Notes: generated from the sequence alone by a model not told the origin. 64,000 nucleotides of DNA from Zhihengliuella alba (GCF_039538765.1 NZ_BAABCJ010000001.1:434001-498000); one strand, 5' to 3'. Positions 33,136-42,519 are shown, counted from the stretch's first letter. Program-made: numbers and translations.

Positions 33136-33543
33136 ATGCCCGAGAGGTACAGCGAACCCACAGAGCGCCCCGGCGCGCAGTTCGACGGTTCTTCGCCGGC
33201 CGCTGAGCGGCTGACCCCCACTCAGGACCGCCAGTGGGCCACCATGGCGCACTTCGGCGCGATCCTGGGTTGCATCCCGTCCGCCGTCATCTACTACGTC
33301 TACCGCGAGCGCGGGCCGTTCACCGCCCAGGAGGCCCGCGAGGCCCTGAACTTCACGTTCCCGCTGACCGTGGTCGCCCTGATCTGCAACCTGCTGACGC
33401 TGATTCCCGTGATCGGCGGATTCTTCGCGGTCATCGCCGTGGCCGTGTGGGTCGTCCTCACGGTCAACGGCCTGGTCGCCGGTCTCGAGGCGAACCGTGG
33501 CCGCCCGTACCGCTACCGGTTCAACCTCCGCCTGTTCAAGTAG
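33136..33543 (+). CDS. DUF4870 domain membrane protein
   Basis: The 135-residue product has a hydrophilic N-terminus, then QWATMAHFGAILGC and two to three hydrophobic segments (about 36-56, 74-90 and 93-113) and ends in the basic YRYRFNLRLFK. The conserved FTAQEAREALNFTFPL motif identifies DUF4870 (Tic20-like fold). Its role is unknown. A TACACT hexamer at about 33078 may be its -10 box, giving it its own transcript behind DUF3097. Confidence 0.9.
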   Translation: MPERYSEPTERPGAQFDGSSPAAERLTPTQDRQWATMAHFGAILGCIPSAVIYYVYRERGPFTAQEAREALNFTFPLTVVALICNLLTLIPVIGGFFAVIAVAVWVVLTVNGLVAGLEANRGRPYRYRFNLRLFK

Positions 33544-33584
33544 GCACCCGTCCGGTGCCCCCGCGGGGCGAGACGAACCCGCGG
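33543..33584. terminator. Two small hairpins between DUF4870 and hemW
   Basis: Stems 33543-33548 with 33554-33559 (6 bp) and 33561-33567 with 33578-33584 (7 bp) lie between two convergent genes. They probably serve as terminators in both directions. Confidence 0.5.
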
Positions 33585-33600
33585 CGGCCCGCCGATCCGC

Positions 33601-34830
33601 TCAGAAGCCCAGCAGCCGCCGGACCACCGCATCGGCCAGCAGCCGACCGTCGAGCGTCAGACGCAGCCGGCCCCGGAGTGCCTCCGGCCCCTCGACGAGG
33701 CCGTCGGCGATCAGACCCGCCACCGCCGCCCGGGCGGCGTCCGGCAGTGTGTCGATCTGCAGGCCCTCGCGGAGTCTCGAACGCAGCATGACGTCCTCGA
33801 GGAGTCTGGCCTCGGCGTCGGGCGTCTCCCGCCCCGCTGCCGGCGACTCGCCGGCGTCGAGCCGCTGCTGGTAGGCGGCCGGGTGCTTCACGTTCCACCA
33901 GCGCACGCCGCCGGCGTGCGAGTGCGCTCCCGGCCCGACGCCCCACCAGTCGCCGCCCCGCCAGTACGCGAGGTTGTGCCGGCACTGGCTCGCCGCACCC
34001 CGCGACCAGTTGCTGACCTCGTACCACTCGAATCCGGCCTCGGCGAGGAGGCGATCGGCGAGGAGGTACTTGTCGGCATGGTCGTCGTCGTCGATGTCGG
34101 GCACCTCGCCCCGACGGATCTGGGCGGCCAGCCGTGTCCCCTCCTCGATGATGAGCGCGTAGGCCGAGATGTGGTCGGGCTGGTACGAGATCGCCTCGGT
34201 CAGGCTGAGCTCCCAGTCGGCCAGCGACTCCCCCGGCGTCCCGTAGATCAGATCGACGCTCACCTGCAGGCCAGCGTCCTTGGCCCACTGCACGGCCAGG
34301 GGGACCCGGGACGGGCGGTGCGTGCGATCCAGGACGTCCAGCACGTGCGGCACCGCAGACTGCATGCCCAGCGAGACGCGCGTGAAGCCTCCCTGCGCCA
34401 GCGTCCGGAAGGTCTCCGGCGTGACCGACTCGGGGTTGGCCTCGGTCGTCACCTCGGCGCCCGGCGCCAGGCCCCACTCCTCCCGCACCGTGTCGAGGAT
34501 GGACACGAGGTCCGACGCCGGCAGGAGGGTGGGCGTGCCGCCGCCGAAGAAGACCGTCTCGACCGGCCGCCGCGGCAGGCCGGACGCGTCCAGCGCGCCA
34601 GCGCCGAAGACGACCTCGCGGCTCGCGGCGGCAGCATAGGTGTCCTGGCTCGCGCCGTGGCCGAGCTCCGTTGCCGTGTAGGTATTGAAGTCGCAGTAGC
34701 CGCAGCGGACCGCGCAGAACGGTATGTGCACATACGCCGAGAAGGTGCGCTCGGCGGCCCCGGCCGCCGCCGAGGCGGGGAGCACGCCGTTGGACGGCGC
34801 CGGGTCGCCCAGCGGGAGGGTGGAGGGCAC
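33601..34830 (-). CDS. hemW: Radical SAM heme chaperone HemW
   Basis: HemW inserts heme into respiratory proteins; it was long annotated as an oxygen-independent coproporphyrinogen oxidase. The 409-residue product has the radical SAM motif CAVRCGYC (CxxxCxxC) within YVHIPFCAVRCGYCDFNT, GGGTPTLLP and EANPESV, with a C-terminal HemN-like domain. Its GTG start (34830) is one base after the lepA stop, so it is translated with lepA. The neighbouring cytochrome genes at 5-14 kb would be likely clients. Confidence 0.93.
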   Translation of the reverse strand: MPSTLPLGDPAPSNGVLPASAAAGAAERTFSAYVHIPFCAVRCGYCDFNTYTATELGHGASQDTYAAAASREVVFGAGALDASGLPRRPVETVFFGGGTPTLLPASDLVSILDTVREEWGLAPGAEVTTEANPESVTPETFRTLAQGGFTRVSLGMQSAVPHVLDVLDRTHRPSRVPLAVQWAKDAGLQVSVDLIYGTPGESLADWELSLTEAISYQPDHISAYALIIEEGTRLAAQIRRGEVPDIDDDDHADKYLLADRLLAEAGFEWYEVSNWSRGAASQCRHNLAYWRGGDWWGVGPGAHSHAGGVRWWNVKHPAAYQQRLDAGESPAAGRETPDAEARLLEDVMLRSRLREGLQIDTLPDAARAAVAGLIADGLVEGPEALRGRLRLTLDGRLLADAVVRRLLGF

Positions 34831-34831
34831 G

Positions 34832-36685
34832 CTACTTCTTCTTGTCCGCCGAGGAATCGGAGGACAGCGCGGCGATGAAGGCCTCCTGGGGAACCTCGAC
34901 GCGTCCGAACATCTTCATGCGCTTCTTGCCCTCCTTCTGCTTCTCCAGCAGCTTGCGCTTGCGGCTGATGTCGCCGCCGTAGCACTTGGCCAGGACGTCC
35001 TTGCGAATGGCGCGAATGTTCTCGCGGGCGATGATGCGCGAGCCGATGGCCGCCTGGATCGGCACCTCGAACTGCTGGCGGGGGATCAGCTCGCGCAGCT
35101 TGCGGGTCATCATGACTCCGTAGGAGTACGCCTTGTCCTTGTGCGTGATCGCGCTGAAGGCGTCGACCTGGTCGCCCTGCAACAGGATGTCGACCTTCAC
35201 CAGATCCGCGACCTGCTCGCCGTCGGCCTTCCAGTCGAGCGACGCGTAGCCACGGGTTCGGGACTTCAGCTGGTCGAAGAAGTCGAAGACGATCTCGGCC
35301 AGCGGGAGCCGGTATCGCATCTCGACACGCTCCTCCGAGAGGTAGTCCATGCCGCCCAGCACGCCACGCTTGCCCTGGCAGAGCTCCATGATCGCGCCGA
35401 CGAATTCGCTCGGGGCGATCACCGTGGCGGAGACCATGGGCTCCCGCACCTCCAGGATCTTCCCCTCCGGGAATTCGCTGGGATTGGTGACCGTGACAAC
35501 CTCCTTGTCCTCGGTCACGACGTCGTAGACGACGTTCGGAGCCGTCGAGATGAGGTCGAGGTTGAATTCCCGCTCGAGCCGCTCGCGGACGATCTCGAGG
35601 TGGAGGAGCCCCAGGAAGCCGACGCGGAAGCCGAAGCCCAGGGCCACGGAGGTCTCCGGCTCGTACACGAGCGCAGCGTCGTTCAACTGGAGCTTGTCCA
35701 GCGCGTCGCGCAGGATCGGGTAGTCGGAACCGTCGATCGGGTACAGCCCGGAGAAGACCATCGGCTTCGGATCGGCGTAGCCGCTGAGCTGCTGGTCGGC
35801 CGGCCGGTTCAGGTTGGTCACCGTGTCGCCGACCTTGGACTGCCGCACGTCCTTCACCCCCGTGATGAGGTAGCCCACCTCGCCGACGCCGAGCCCCTTC
35901 GTCGGGACCGGCTCGGGCGCGCTGACGCCGATCTCGAGGAGCTCGTGCGTCGCGCCCGTGGACATCATCTTGATCCGCTCGCGTGGCTGCAGCATGCCGT
36001 CGACCACGCGGATGTACGTCACGACGCCGCGGTAGGTGTCGTAGACCGAGTCGAAGATCATGGCCCGTGCGGGTGCTTCCGCGTCCCCCACGGGCGGCGG
36101 CAGCTGGCGGACGATCTGGTCCAGGAGGGCCTCGACGCCCTCGCCCGTCTTCCCCGAGACCCGCAGGACGTCATCGGGGTCCCCGCCGATGAGGTGCGCC
36201 AGCTCGGCCGCGTACTTCTCGGGCTGCGCCGCCGGCAGGTCGATCTTGTTCAGGACGGGGATGATCGTCAGATCGTTCTCCATGGCCAGGTACAGGTTCG
36301 CCAGCGTCTGCGCCTCGATGCCCTGGGCGGCGTCCACGAGCAGGATGGCGCCCTCGCAGGCGGCGAGAGAGCGGGAGACCTCGTAGGTGAAGTCCACGTG
36401 CCCGGGTGTGTCGATCATGTTCAGCGCGTAGGTCACGCCGTTCTCGTCCTCCCACGGCATGCGCACGGCCTGGGACTTGATGGTGATGCCGCGCTCGCGC
36501 TCGATGTCCATGCGGTCGAGGTACTGGGCCTTCATGTCGCGCGGCTGCACCACGCCCGTTGCCTGGAGCATGCGGTCCGCCAGAGTGGACTTGCCATGGT
36601 CGATGTGGGCGATGATGCAGAAGTTCCGGATCACCGACGGATCGGTTTTCGAAGGGGCCGGAGCATTGCGGGCCAAAGGAGACAC
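34832..36685 (-). CDS. lepA: Elongation factor 4 (LepA)
   Basis: EF4 is a ribosomal translocase-like GTPase that acts in 30S assembly and translation stress. The 617-residue product has G1 AHIDHGKSTLADRM (from about residue 26), G2 GITIKS, G3 DTPGHVDF, G4 NKID, then EF-G-like domains and the LepA-specific C-terminal domain with KCYGGDISRKRKLLEKQKEGKKRMK. The GTG at 36685 is used. It is followed by hemW and is divergent from the PemK/MazF-like gene. Confidence 0.96.
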   Translation of the reverse strand: MSPLARNAPAPSKTDPSVIRNFCIIAHIDHGKSTLADRMLQATGVVQPRDMKAQYLDRMDIERERGITIKSQAVRMPWEDENGVTYALNMIDTPGHVDFTYEVSRSLAACEGAILLVDAAQGIEAQTLANLYLAMENDLTIIPVLNKIDLPAAQPEKYAAELAHLIGGDPDDVLRVSGKTGEGVEALLDQIVRQLPPPVGDAEAPARAMIFDSVYDTYRGVVTYIRVVDGMLQPRERIKMMSTGATHELLEIGVSAPEPVPTKGLGVGEVGYLITGVKDVRQSKVGDTVTNLNRPADQQLSGYADPKPMVFSGLYPIDGSDYPILRDALDKLQLNDAALVYEPETSVALGFGFRVGFLGLLHLEIVRERLEREFNLDLISTAPNVVYDVVTEDKEVVTVTNPSEFPEGKILEVREPMVSATVIAPSEFVGAIMELCQGKRGVLGGMDYLSEERVEMRYRLPLAEIVFDFFDQLKSRTRGYASLDWKADGEQVADLVKVDILLQGDQVDAFSAITHKDKAYSYGVMMTRKLRELIPRQQFEVPIQAAIGSRIIARENIRAIRKDVLAKCYGGDISRKRKLLEKQKEGKKRMKMFGRVEVPQEAFIAALSSDSSADKKK

Positions 36686-36785
36686 GGTTTCGGGGACCTC
36701 GCTGGGTTTCGGACATGGGTCAGGATCGACCCCTGCGGGACGATCCCCTCATTGTCCCATGAACCCGGCTGATACTTTTCTCGGT

Positions 36786-37352
36786 ATGCAGATCAATATG
36801 CGTTCGCTGCGGCGTTTCGCCCGTCTCGCCACCCGGGTCTATCGCGAGGAACGGCGGGCCGGGGGCGGTTCTCGCTCCGGAGCCGGGGGCCCGTCTCCGG
36901 AGCGCGTCGGGCGCACGGGTCCGGCCGGCACCGGCGCCGGTTCGGGCGACTGGCGCGACGGAGGGTATCCGGGCGATTACACCGGTCCCCTGCGTCCCGT
37001 CTACTCCCCCGCGCCGGACGGCTTGCCGGACCCCGGCGAGATCGTCTGGTCGTGGGTGCCCTACGAGGAGGATGCCGGACAGGGGAAGGATCGTCCGGTA
37101 CTTCTCGTCGGTCACGACGGCGCCTACCTGCTGGGGCTGATGCTGACCAGCAGGGACCGCAACAACGCACAGCGGCACGACGCCGGCTATGTGGACATCG
37201 GCTCCGGCCCCTGGGATCCCCGCGGCCGGGAGAGCGAAGTCAAACTGGACCGGGTCATCAGGCTCCTGCCGCAGGGGGTGCGGCGCGAGGGCGCAGTCCT
37301 CCCCCGGGATCGCTTCGCGCAGGTGGTCCGCGCGCTACCGGCGTCCGAGTGA
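36786..37352 (+). CDS. PemK/MazF-like toxin-family protein with N-terminal extension
   Basis: The 188-residue product has a C-terminal PemK/MazF-like domain (about 80-188): PDPGEIVWSWVPYEEDAGQGKDRPVLLVGHDGAYLLGLMLTS, AGYVDIG, RVIRLLPQGV and RDRFAQVVRAL. Classical MazF toxins are about 110 residues; the first 75 residues here are basic and low-complexity. No antitoxin gene accompanies it. This conserved single-gene form beside lepA or rpsT is known in Micrococcaceae-type genomes and may be an RNase or a non-toxic relative. The ATG at 36786 is the likeliest start. Confidence 0.82.
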   Translation: MQINMRSLRRFARLATRVYREERRAGGGSRSGAGGPSPERVGRTGPAGTGAGSGDWRDGGYPGDYTGPLRPVYSPAPDGLPDPGEIVWSWVPYEEDAGQGKDRPVLLVGHDGAYLLGLMLTSRDRNNAQRHDAGYVDIGSGPWDPRGRESEVKLDRVIRLLPQGVRREGAVLPRDRFAQVVRALPASE

Positions 37353-37429
37353 CCGCACCGTTGCCTCCGGTCACTGACGGGCTCCGTCCGACCGCGCACG
37401 GGCTCGCACCGGCCCCCGGCTCCCCGGCG

Positions 37430-37458
37430 TTGCCGCGGAGGCCGTGTACGGCTAGTAT
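37430..37458 (+). promoter_or_regulatory. Promoter of rpsT
   Basis: TTGCCG (37430-37435) and TAGTAT (37453-37458) are separated by 17 bases, a good sigma-70/HrdB-type match. The transcript leader would be about 125 bases, with a GGAGGAAA at 37543 too far from the start to serve rpsT. Such leaders in ribosomal protein genes often regulate, but no specific structure is proven. Confidence 0.7.
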
Positions 37459-37590
37459 GGATAGCTGAGTGTCCGCGCAGGTCGGCGGATGCGTCCTCCG
37501 GGGTCGCCAAAGGTATCCCCACGCCGCTCAGTCAATGGCTTCGGAGGAAACCCTCAGACCTTATCCGCAAGAGCAAGAGAGTTTACCTAA

Positions 37591-37851
37591 GTGGCAAACA
37601 TCAAGTCCCAGAAGAAGCGCATCCTCACCAACGAGAAGGCCCGTCTGCGCAACGCCGCATACCGGTCCGAGCTGAAGACCCTGATCCGCAAGGTCGGCGC
37701 TGCTGTTGAGTCCGGTAACCAGGAGGCCGCCCAGGCCGCCCTGGCCTCGGCCAGCCGCAAGCTCGACAAGGGTGTCAGCAAGGGTGTGCTGCACAAGAAC
37801 CAGGCTGCTAACCGCAAGTCGGCCATCTCCAAGAAGGTCGCCTCGCTCTAG
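37591..37851 (+). CDS. rpsT: 30S ribosomal protein S20
   Basis: The 86-residue product starts with GTG (MANIKSQKKRILTNEKARLRN) and has the basic helical sequence of S20 (NAAYRSELKTLIRK, LHKNQAANRKSAISKKVASL), which binds 16S rRNA. The open reading frame is the usual length. It has its own promoter and a strong terminator, and is convergent with holA. Confidence 0.97.
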   Translation: MANIKSQKKRILTNEKARLRNAAYRSELKTLIRKVGAAVESGNQEAAQAALASASRKLDKGVSKGVLHKNQAANRKSAISKKVASL

Positions 37852-37874
37852 GCAGTCGGGCAGCTCAAGCTTCG

Positions 37875-37908
37875 GGCGGGTCGTTCCTCACGGAACGGCC
37901 CGCCTTTT
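37875..37908 (+). terminator. Intrinsic terminator of rpsT
   Basis: A 13-bp stem with one G-U pair (37875-37887 with 37892-37904), a four-base loop and a TTTT run follows 23 bases after the rpsT stop. This is a classical intrinsic terminator. Confidence 0.9.
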
Positions 37909-37960
37909 GCTGTGCCCCTGCAGGGCCTGCCCGGGCACAGCCGGGCTGCTCCCGGTCGGC

Positions 37961-38977
37961 CTAGCGGCCGGCGGCACGGGCGATCCGGGCGACCGCCCGC
38001 TCGATCGCGTACTCGGGATCGCGCGAGGCGCCCTTGACCATGGCGTCGGTCTCGGCGAGCAGTTGCAGGCAGGCCGCCAGATCGCTCTGGGACCAGTACC
38101 GGGCCTGTTCCTGAGCCTGCTGGATCTGCCACGGCGGCATGCCCAGCTCCTGCGCCAGCTGCCCCACCGACTTCGGCTGGCCCGCCACCTTGGCGACCTG
38201 ACGCAGCTTGAGGGCCAGCGCCGCCACGATGGGCACGGGGTCGGTGCCCGTGGCCAAGGCATGCCGAAGCGTTGACAGGGCCATCGCGCCCCGACCCGAC
38301 AGGGCGGCGTCGGCGACTTTGAAGCCGGTCGCCTCCACCCGGCCTCCGAAGTACTGGTCCACCACCTCGTGGGTGACCTCGCCCGTGGTGTCCTGGATCA
38401 ACTGACTGCAGGCCGCGGCGAGCTCGGACAGGTCGCTGCCGACCGCGGCGACGAGCGCACGGGCGGCCTCGGCATCGATGCGCCGACGCCCCTCCTTGAA
38501 CTCCTGCGCGACGAACTCGAGCTTGTCGGAGTCCTTCTTCAGGGGCTGGCACTCCACCACCACAGCGCCCGCCTTCTTCGCCGCGTCCAGCAGCTTCTTG
38601 CCGCGGTTGCCGCCGGAATGGTGCAGGACCACGCTCGCGGTGTCCGCGCCCTGCTGGAGGAACTGTAGAGCGTCCTCGAGGAAGTCCTCATTCATGGCCG
38701 CCAGACCGCGGACCTCGATGTGCTTGTCCTCGCCGAACAGGGAGGGGCTCGCCGCCATCAGCAGCTCGCCCCTCCCATAGGTCGCGGCATCGAACTGTGT
38801 CACCTCGAGGTCGGGCTGCTGGTCCAGCAACCGGCGGCGGACGCGGTCGAAGCTGCGGGCAGCGATGAACTCCTCGGGTCCGGTGAGCAGGATCAGCGGC
38901 ACGGGCTCGAGGCCACGCCAAGCGTGCGGATCCGCTCCGGTCCGGCCGCCGGAGCGTCGCGTGCGGGGGGCAGCCAT
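37961..38977 (-). CDS. holA: DNA polymerase III delta subunit
   Basis: The delta subunit opens the sliding clamp in the clamp-loader complex. The 338-residue product has LILLTGPEEFIAARSFDRVRRRLL near the N-terminus, VVVECQPLKKDSDKLEFVAQEFKEGRRRIDAEAARALVAAVGSDL in the lid region and LRQVAKVAGQPKSVGQLAQELGMPPWQIQQAQEQAR in the C-terminal collar domain. The ATG at 38977 has AGGAGG upstream. It is last in the comEA-comEC-holA order common in Gram-positive genomes. Confidence 0.94.
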   Translation of the reverse strand: MAAPRTRRSGGRTGADPHAWRGLEPVPLILLTGPEEFIAARSFDRVRRRLLDQQPDLEVTQFDAATYGRGELLMAASPSLFGEDKHIEVRGLAAMNEDFLEDALQFLQQGADTASVVLHHSGGNRGKKLLDAAKKAGAVVVECQPLKKDSDKLEFVAQEFKEGRRRIDAEAARALVAAVGSDLSELAAACSQLIQDTTGEVTHEVVDQYFGGRVEATGFKVADAALSGRGAMALSTLRHALATGTDPVPIVAALALKLRQVAKVAGQPKSVGQLAQELGMPPWQIQQAQEQARYWSQSDLAACLQLLAETDAMVKGASRDPEYAIERAVARIARAAGR

Positions 38978-39010
38978 GGTTTCCTCCTGGGTCGGGATCG
39001 ACAGTCGATC

Positions 39011-41626
39011 CTATCGCGGGCGATGCTGCCTGTAGCGGCCCCTGGTCGCCGGCAGGGACCGCACCACTAGTTCCGCTCCGGCGTCGCCCGGCTCCACCGA
39101 CAGCAGGAGCGTGCCATGCTCATCCGTCCGGAACAGCGGCACCCCCGCCTCCCGGAATCCGGCCCGGATCTCGGGGGCTGGGTGTCCATACGTGTTGTCG
39201 GCGCCCACGCTGACGACCGCCGCCTCGGGATCTGCCGCTTCCAGCACCTCCAGACCACCGTTGCGTGCGCCGTGGTGAGCGACTTTGAGGACGTCGACAT
39301 CGGGCACGACGCCTCGGTCGACCAGGCGACTCATCGACTGCTTCTCGATGTCCCCCGCCGCCAGCAGGTGTAGTGGCGCAGGCGCTCCGCCGAGCCGAAC
39401 GAGGAGGACCAGCGATGCATCGTTCTCGCTGGGCGGGTTCTCATCAGGGATAGGAGAGAGCACCTCCCAGGAGACGGCGCCCGAGGAGTCACGGTGGCCG
39501 GCACCGACGCGCTGCGGTTCGACGCCGGTGTACTCGGTGACCGCCCTGCCCCACTGGGCGCCGGCTGCGGTGTCGCTGGTCGCATAGTAGATGTTGCGAA
39601 TGGTTGCGGTGTCGGCCACTTCCCGCCACGCACCGTAGTGGTCTGCATGGAGATGCGTGACGAACAGGATCTCCAGGGTCGTGACGTCGAGAGCCCGCAG
39701 GCAGTCCACGACTCGTTCCGGCTCGTTGCCCACATCGATCATGGCGGCCCGGTGATCGCCGAGGTTCAGGAGCATCGCATCACCCTGGCCCACATCGCAG
39801 GCTGCGATACGCCAGGGTCCCACGGCTGGCTCGACCCAGCCCGTGCCCGGTTGGACCGTGCCGAGGAGGACTGCGGCGGCGACGACGCCGGCGATCGCGC
39901 CCAGGAACCTGCGCCTGCGTCGCTCCGAGGAAGCGAACCAGACCGCGGTCAGCGCCAGGAGGACGATGGCGACGGCGACCAGTGCTCCCCACATCCCCTC
40001 CGGCCAGGGAACGCGGGCCTGGGGCCAGCCCGCGACGGCTGTTCCCACGACACCCACGGCGTGGGCGGGCAGGCCCGCGGTCCAGACCAGCGGGGCAACG
40101 ACGACCGCCGGCAACGGTCCCAGGACCAGGGCCAGCGTCCCCACGACCGTCACGACCGGTACCAGGGGCGCCACGACGAGGTTGGCCAGGACCGAGTAGG
40201 TCGAGAACGAGGACGCCATCTGGAGGATGACCGGCTGGCAGAAGAGCTGGGCCGCGATGCTGATCGCCAGCCCCTCCGAGAGCCACTGGGGCAGAGCCCG
40301 GCCCAGGAGGAGCGCCAAGGGGCGGCCGAGCAGGACGATCCCCGCGGTGGCGAGCACCGACAACTGGAACCCTGGCTCGGCGGCGAGATCTGGCTCGAAC
40401 GCCAGCAGCAGCACGATGCAGGCGCACAGGGCGGCGAACGCCCGGCGTCCGCGTCCACCGAACACGGCGGCGCAGGCGATGGCGCCCATGGCGGCCGCGC
40501 GGATCACGCTCGGGTCGGGGCCGACCAGAATGACGAATCCCAGAAGCGAAGCGGCCGAGGCGATGAAGCCGAGGCCGCGCGGCATCCGGCAGAGCCGTGA
40601 GATCCAGAGGACGGTCCCCATGACGAGCGCGCAGTTGGCGCCGCTCACAGCCGTCAGGTGGGCGAGGCCCGCCGTCTTCATCGCCTCCTCGAGCGCGAGG
40701 TCCTGGCCGCTGCGGTCCCCCATGACCATCCCGGGCAGGAGGGCGCGCCCGTACTCGGGCAGCTCTCGGACCGCCGCGCCGAAGCGGGAGCGCAGACTCT
40801 CGACCGGTCCGGTGCGCGCGTCGCCGACGATGTCCGGTGGTGCCGCCGTCTCGGCCCAATAGCGGTGAGTGTCCCCCGCCTCCGCGGGGGACAGCCGGAT
40901 CAGGCCGTACACCCGGTCGCCGGTGTCCAGGCCGAGGTCCTCGCCTGCGGGACCAGCCCGGTGCACCGGCGGCTCGATCCGCAGCACCACGGGAATGCTG
41001 CCGGCGTGCCACCGACCGGCAGAGTAGTACCGGTCGATGCGCGCGTCGGCGATGACGACGTCGGCGCTCCGTCGATCGTCCGCGGCGCCCGCCCCCTCGG
41101 CGTTCCTGGATGCCCCGTCCCCTGCTCCCCCGTCCTCTGCTCCCCCTTCGCCGCGCCATCGTTGCTCCCGGGTGCTTCTCCGTGGCTCGCCCACGACGGA
41201 GAGTTCCGCCCGCACCGTTCCGAGGGCTGCCGCGTGCTCGTCGAGCCGCGGTGCATGACCGGCCGCGGCGCCCGTCGCCACTGTCAGCCCGACGAGGACG
41301 AATCCGGCCGTCGCGACCGCGAGCGGGCCCCACCAATGCGACCACCAGGCCACGACGCCGGACCCCCGGCACAGGGCCCAGACGGCCCCGACGACCAGTG
41401 CGGCGCCGACGGCGACCGCCCCCGCAGCGATGGTCGGGTCTCCCCGTGGGAGGAGCGTCGCGGCCGCCCAGGCCCCGACGACGCCGCAGAGGCTGCGCGC
41501 GTCCAGCCGCGTGGCCTCCCGGAGCCGGTGGCGGAGGGCGACGGCCGGCTCGGCCCGGCTCGGGCCGGCGCTGAGCGCAGCCCCGGCCCGCCGCACTGCC
41601 CTCCCGGCCGCCTCGATCCTGGTCAA
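39011..41626 (-). CDS. comEC: ComEC/Rec2-type DNA internalisation protein
   Basis: The 871-residue product is a ComEC/Rec2 protein. It has a DUF4131-type N-terminal region, the Competence core (HLTAVSGANCALVMG, membrane helices at about 330-540) and a C-terminal metallo-beta-lactamase-like nuclease domain (from about 590; VGQGDAMLLNLGD, FVTHLHADHYGAW, DVLKVAHHGARNGG). It would form the channel through which single-stranded DNA enters. Its start overlaps the comEA stop by four bases. No type IV pilus or comK-like gene is in the window. Confidence 0.9.
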   Translation of the reverse strand: MTRIEAAGRAVRRAGAALSAGPSRAEPAVALRHRLREATRLDARSLCGVVGAWAAATLLPRGDPTIAAGAVAVGAALVVGAVWALCRGSGVVAWWSHWWGPLAVATAGFVLVGLTVATGAAAGHAPRLDEHAAALGTVRAELSVVGEPRRSTREQRWRGEGGAEDGGAGDGASRNAEGAGAADDRRSADVVIADARIDRYYSAGRWHAGSIPVVLRIEPPVHRAGPAGEDLGLDTGDRVYGLIRLSPAEAGDTHRYWAETAAPPDIVGDARTGPVESLRSRFGAAVRELPEYGRALLPGMVMGDRSGQDLALEEAMKTAGLAHLTAVSGANCALVMGTVLWISRLCRMPRGLGFIASAASLLGFVILVGPDPSVIRAAAMGAIACAAVFGGRGRRAFAALCACIVLLLAFEPDLAAEPGFQLSVLATAGIVLLGRPLALLLGRALPQWLSEGLAISIAAQLFCQPVILQMASSFSTYSVLANLVVAPLVPVVTVVGTLALVLGPLPAVVVAPLVWTAGLPAHAVGVVGTAVAGWPQARVPWPEGMWGALVAVAIVLLALTAVWFASSERRRRRFLGAIAGVVAAAVLLGTVQPGTGWVEPAVGPWRIAACDVGQGDAMLLNLGDHRAAMIDVGNEPERVVDCLRALDVTTLEILFVTHLHADHYGAWREVADTATIRNIYYATSDTAAGAQWGRAVTEYTGVEPQRVGAGHRDSSGAVSWEVLSPIPDENPPSENDASLVLLVRLGGAPAPLHLLAAGDIEKQSMSRLVDRGVVPDVDVLKVAHHGARNGGLEVLEAADPEAAVVSVGADNTYGHPAPEIRAGFREAGVPLFRTDEHGTLLLSVEPGDAGAELVVRSLPATRGRYRQHRPR

Positions 41627-42426
41627 AACGAGACCAGACCGTCGAGCTGCTCCATCATCGCGGGGCCGATGCCCGAGACAGCGTCGACGTCGGCCAGGTC
41701 GTGGAAAGCCCCGTTGGCCTCACGGAACTCGACGATCCGGGCTGCGAGGGCGGGTCCGATGCCGGGCAGTTGCTCCAGCTCGGCTGCGTCGGCGGTGTTG
41801 ATCGGGACGATTCCCCCGCTCGCGGCCGCGCCGGCGGAGGGGGCCCCTCCCGGGAGGCCCGCGACCGCCTCCCCGACCGTCGGGATGAGGATCTGCTGGC
41901 CGTCTACGGCCTCCGCGGCCAGGTTGACGGCGCTCGTCTCGGCCTCGGCGGTCGGGCCTCCGGCGGCCTCGACCGCGGCCTGCACACGGGCACCGGCCGG
42001 GAGCTCGTAGACTCCCGGGTGCTGGACGGCGCCGGCGACATGCACCAGGACGACCTCCGGTGCGGCCACTGCAGACGCGGAGGCTCCTCCCGCCCCCGCA
42101 CGGGACTCGGCCGAGGGCCGCGACGACCGGTCGGTCAGTCCGGGCTGCGGCGCGCCGCCGTGGTCCTCGCCGGCGCTCCCGCTCCGGCCCGCACCGGCTG
42201 CCTCCTCCTCCGCGGACCCGCCAGCGGACTCGCGCTCCAGCGCGACGGTCCCGACAGTGCCCGGGTTCAGGACGAGGGGCCGCACGACCAGGCTCACCGC
42301 GACCCAGGCCAGGACGCCCACCAGGACGCAGAGCAGCACCCCTCGGCCGAAGGTCAGCCGGAACCGCGGCGGGGGCGGCGGTTGGCTCCCGGCCCCGGGA
42401 CGTGTCTGCCAACGATGACGAACCAT
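41623..42426 (-). CDS. comEA: ComEA-like DNA-binding protein
   Basis: The 267-residue product has an N-terminal transmembrane anchor (LLCVLVGVLAWVAVSLVV, about 32-50), an acidic low-complexity linker (about 55-120), an SLBB domain (about 125-185: VLVHVAGAVQHPGVYELPAGARVQAAVEAAGG) and a C-terminal helix-hairpin-helix pair (INTADAAELEQLPGIGPALAARIVEFREANG, FHDLADVDAVSGIGPAMMEQLDGLV). Such a protein binds extracellular DNA for ComEC. The operon continues into comEC. Confidence 0.9.
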   Translation of the reverse strand: MVRHRWQTRPGAGSQPPPPPRFRLTFGRGVLLCVLVGVLAWVAVSLVVRPLVLNPGTVGTVALERESAGGSAEEEAAGAGRSGSAGEDHGGAPQPGLTDRSSRPSAESRAGAGGASASAVAAPEVVLVHVAGAVQHPGVYELPAGARVQAAVEAAGGPTAEAETSAVNLAAEAVDGQQILIPTVGEAVAGLPGGAPSAGAAASGGIVPINTADAAELEQLPGIGPALAARIVEFREANGAFHDLADVDAVSGIGPAMMEQLDGLVSF

Positions 42427-42492
42427 GGCCCCGACGCTAGGGCGGCATGGCGAGCGGGCCGCGGGGCACGGGGTCCCCTGTTGACGCCGCCG

Positions 42493-42511
42493 CCACAGGC
42501 CAGCGCTGTGG
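42493..42511 (-). terminator. Weak hairpin after degV
   Basis: A 6-bp stem (42493-42498 with 42506-42511, seven-base loop) lies nine bases after the degV stop. No T-run follows, so termination is uncertain. Confidence 0.3.
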
Positions 42512-42519
42512 AGGGCGAG

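Noticed and set aside
33136..33543. DUF4870 protein as a Tic20 transporter
   Set aside because: Only the fold resemblance is known; no evidence supports protein import.
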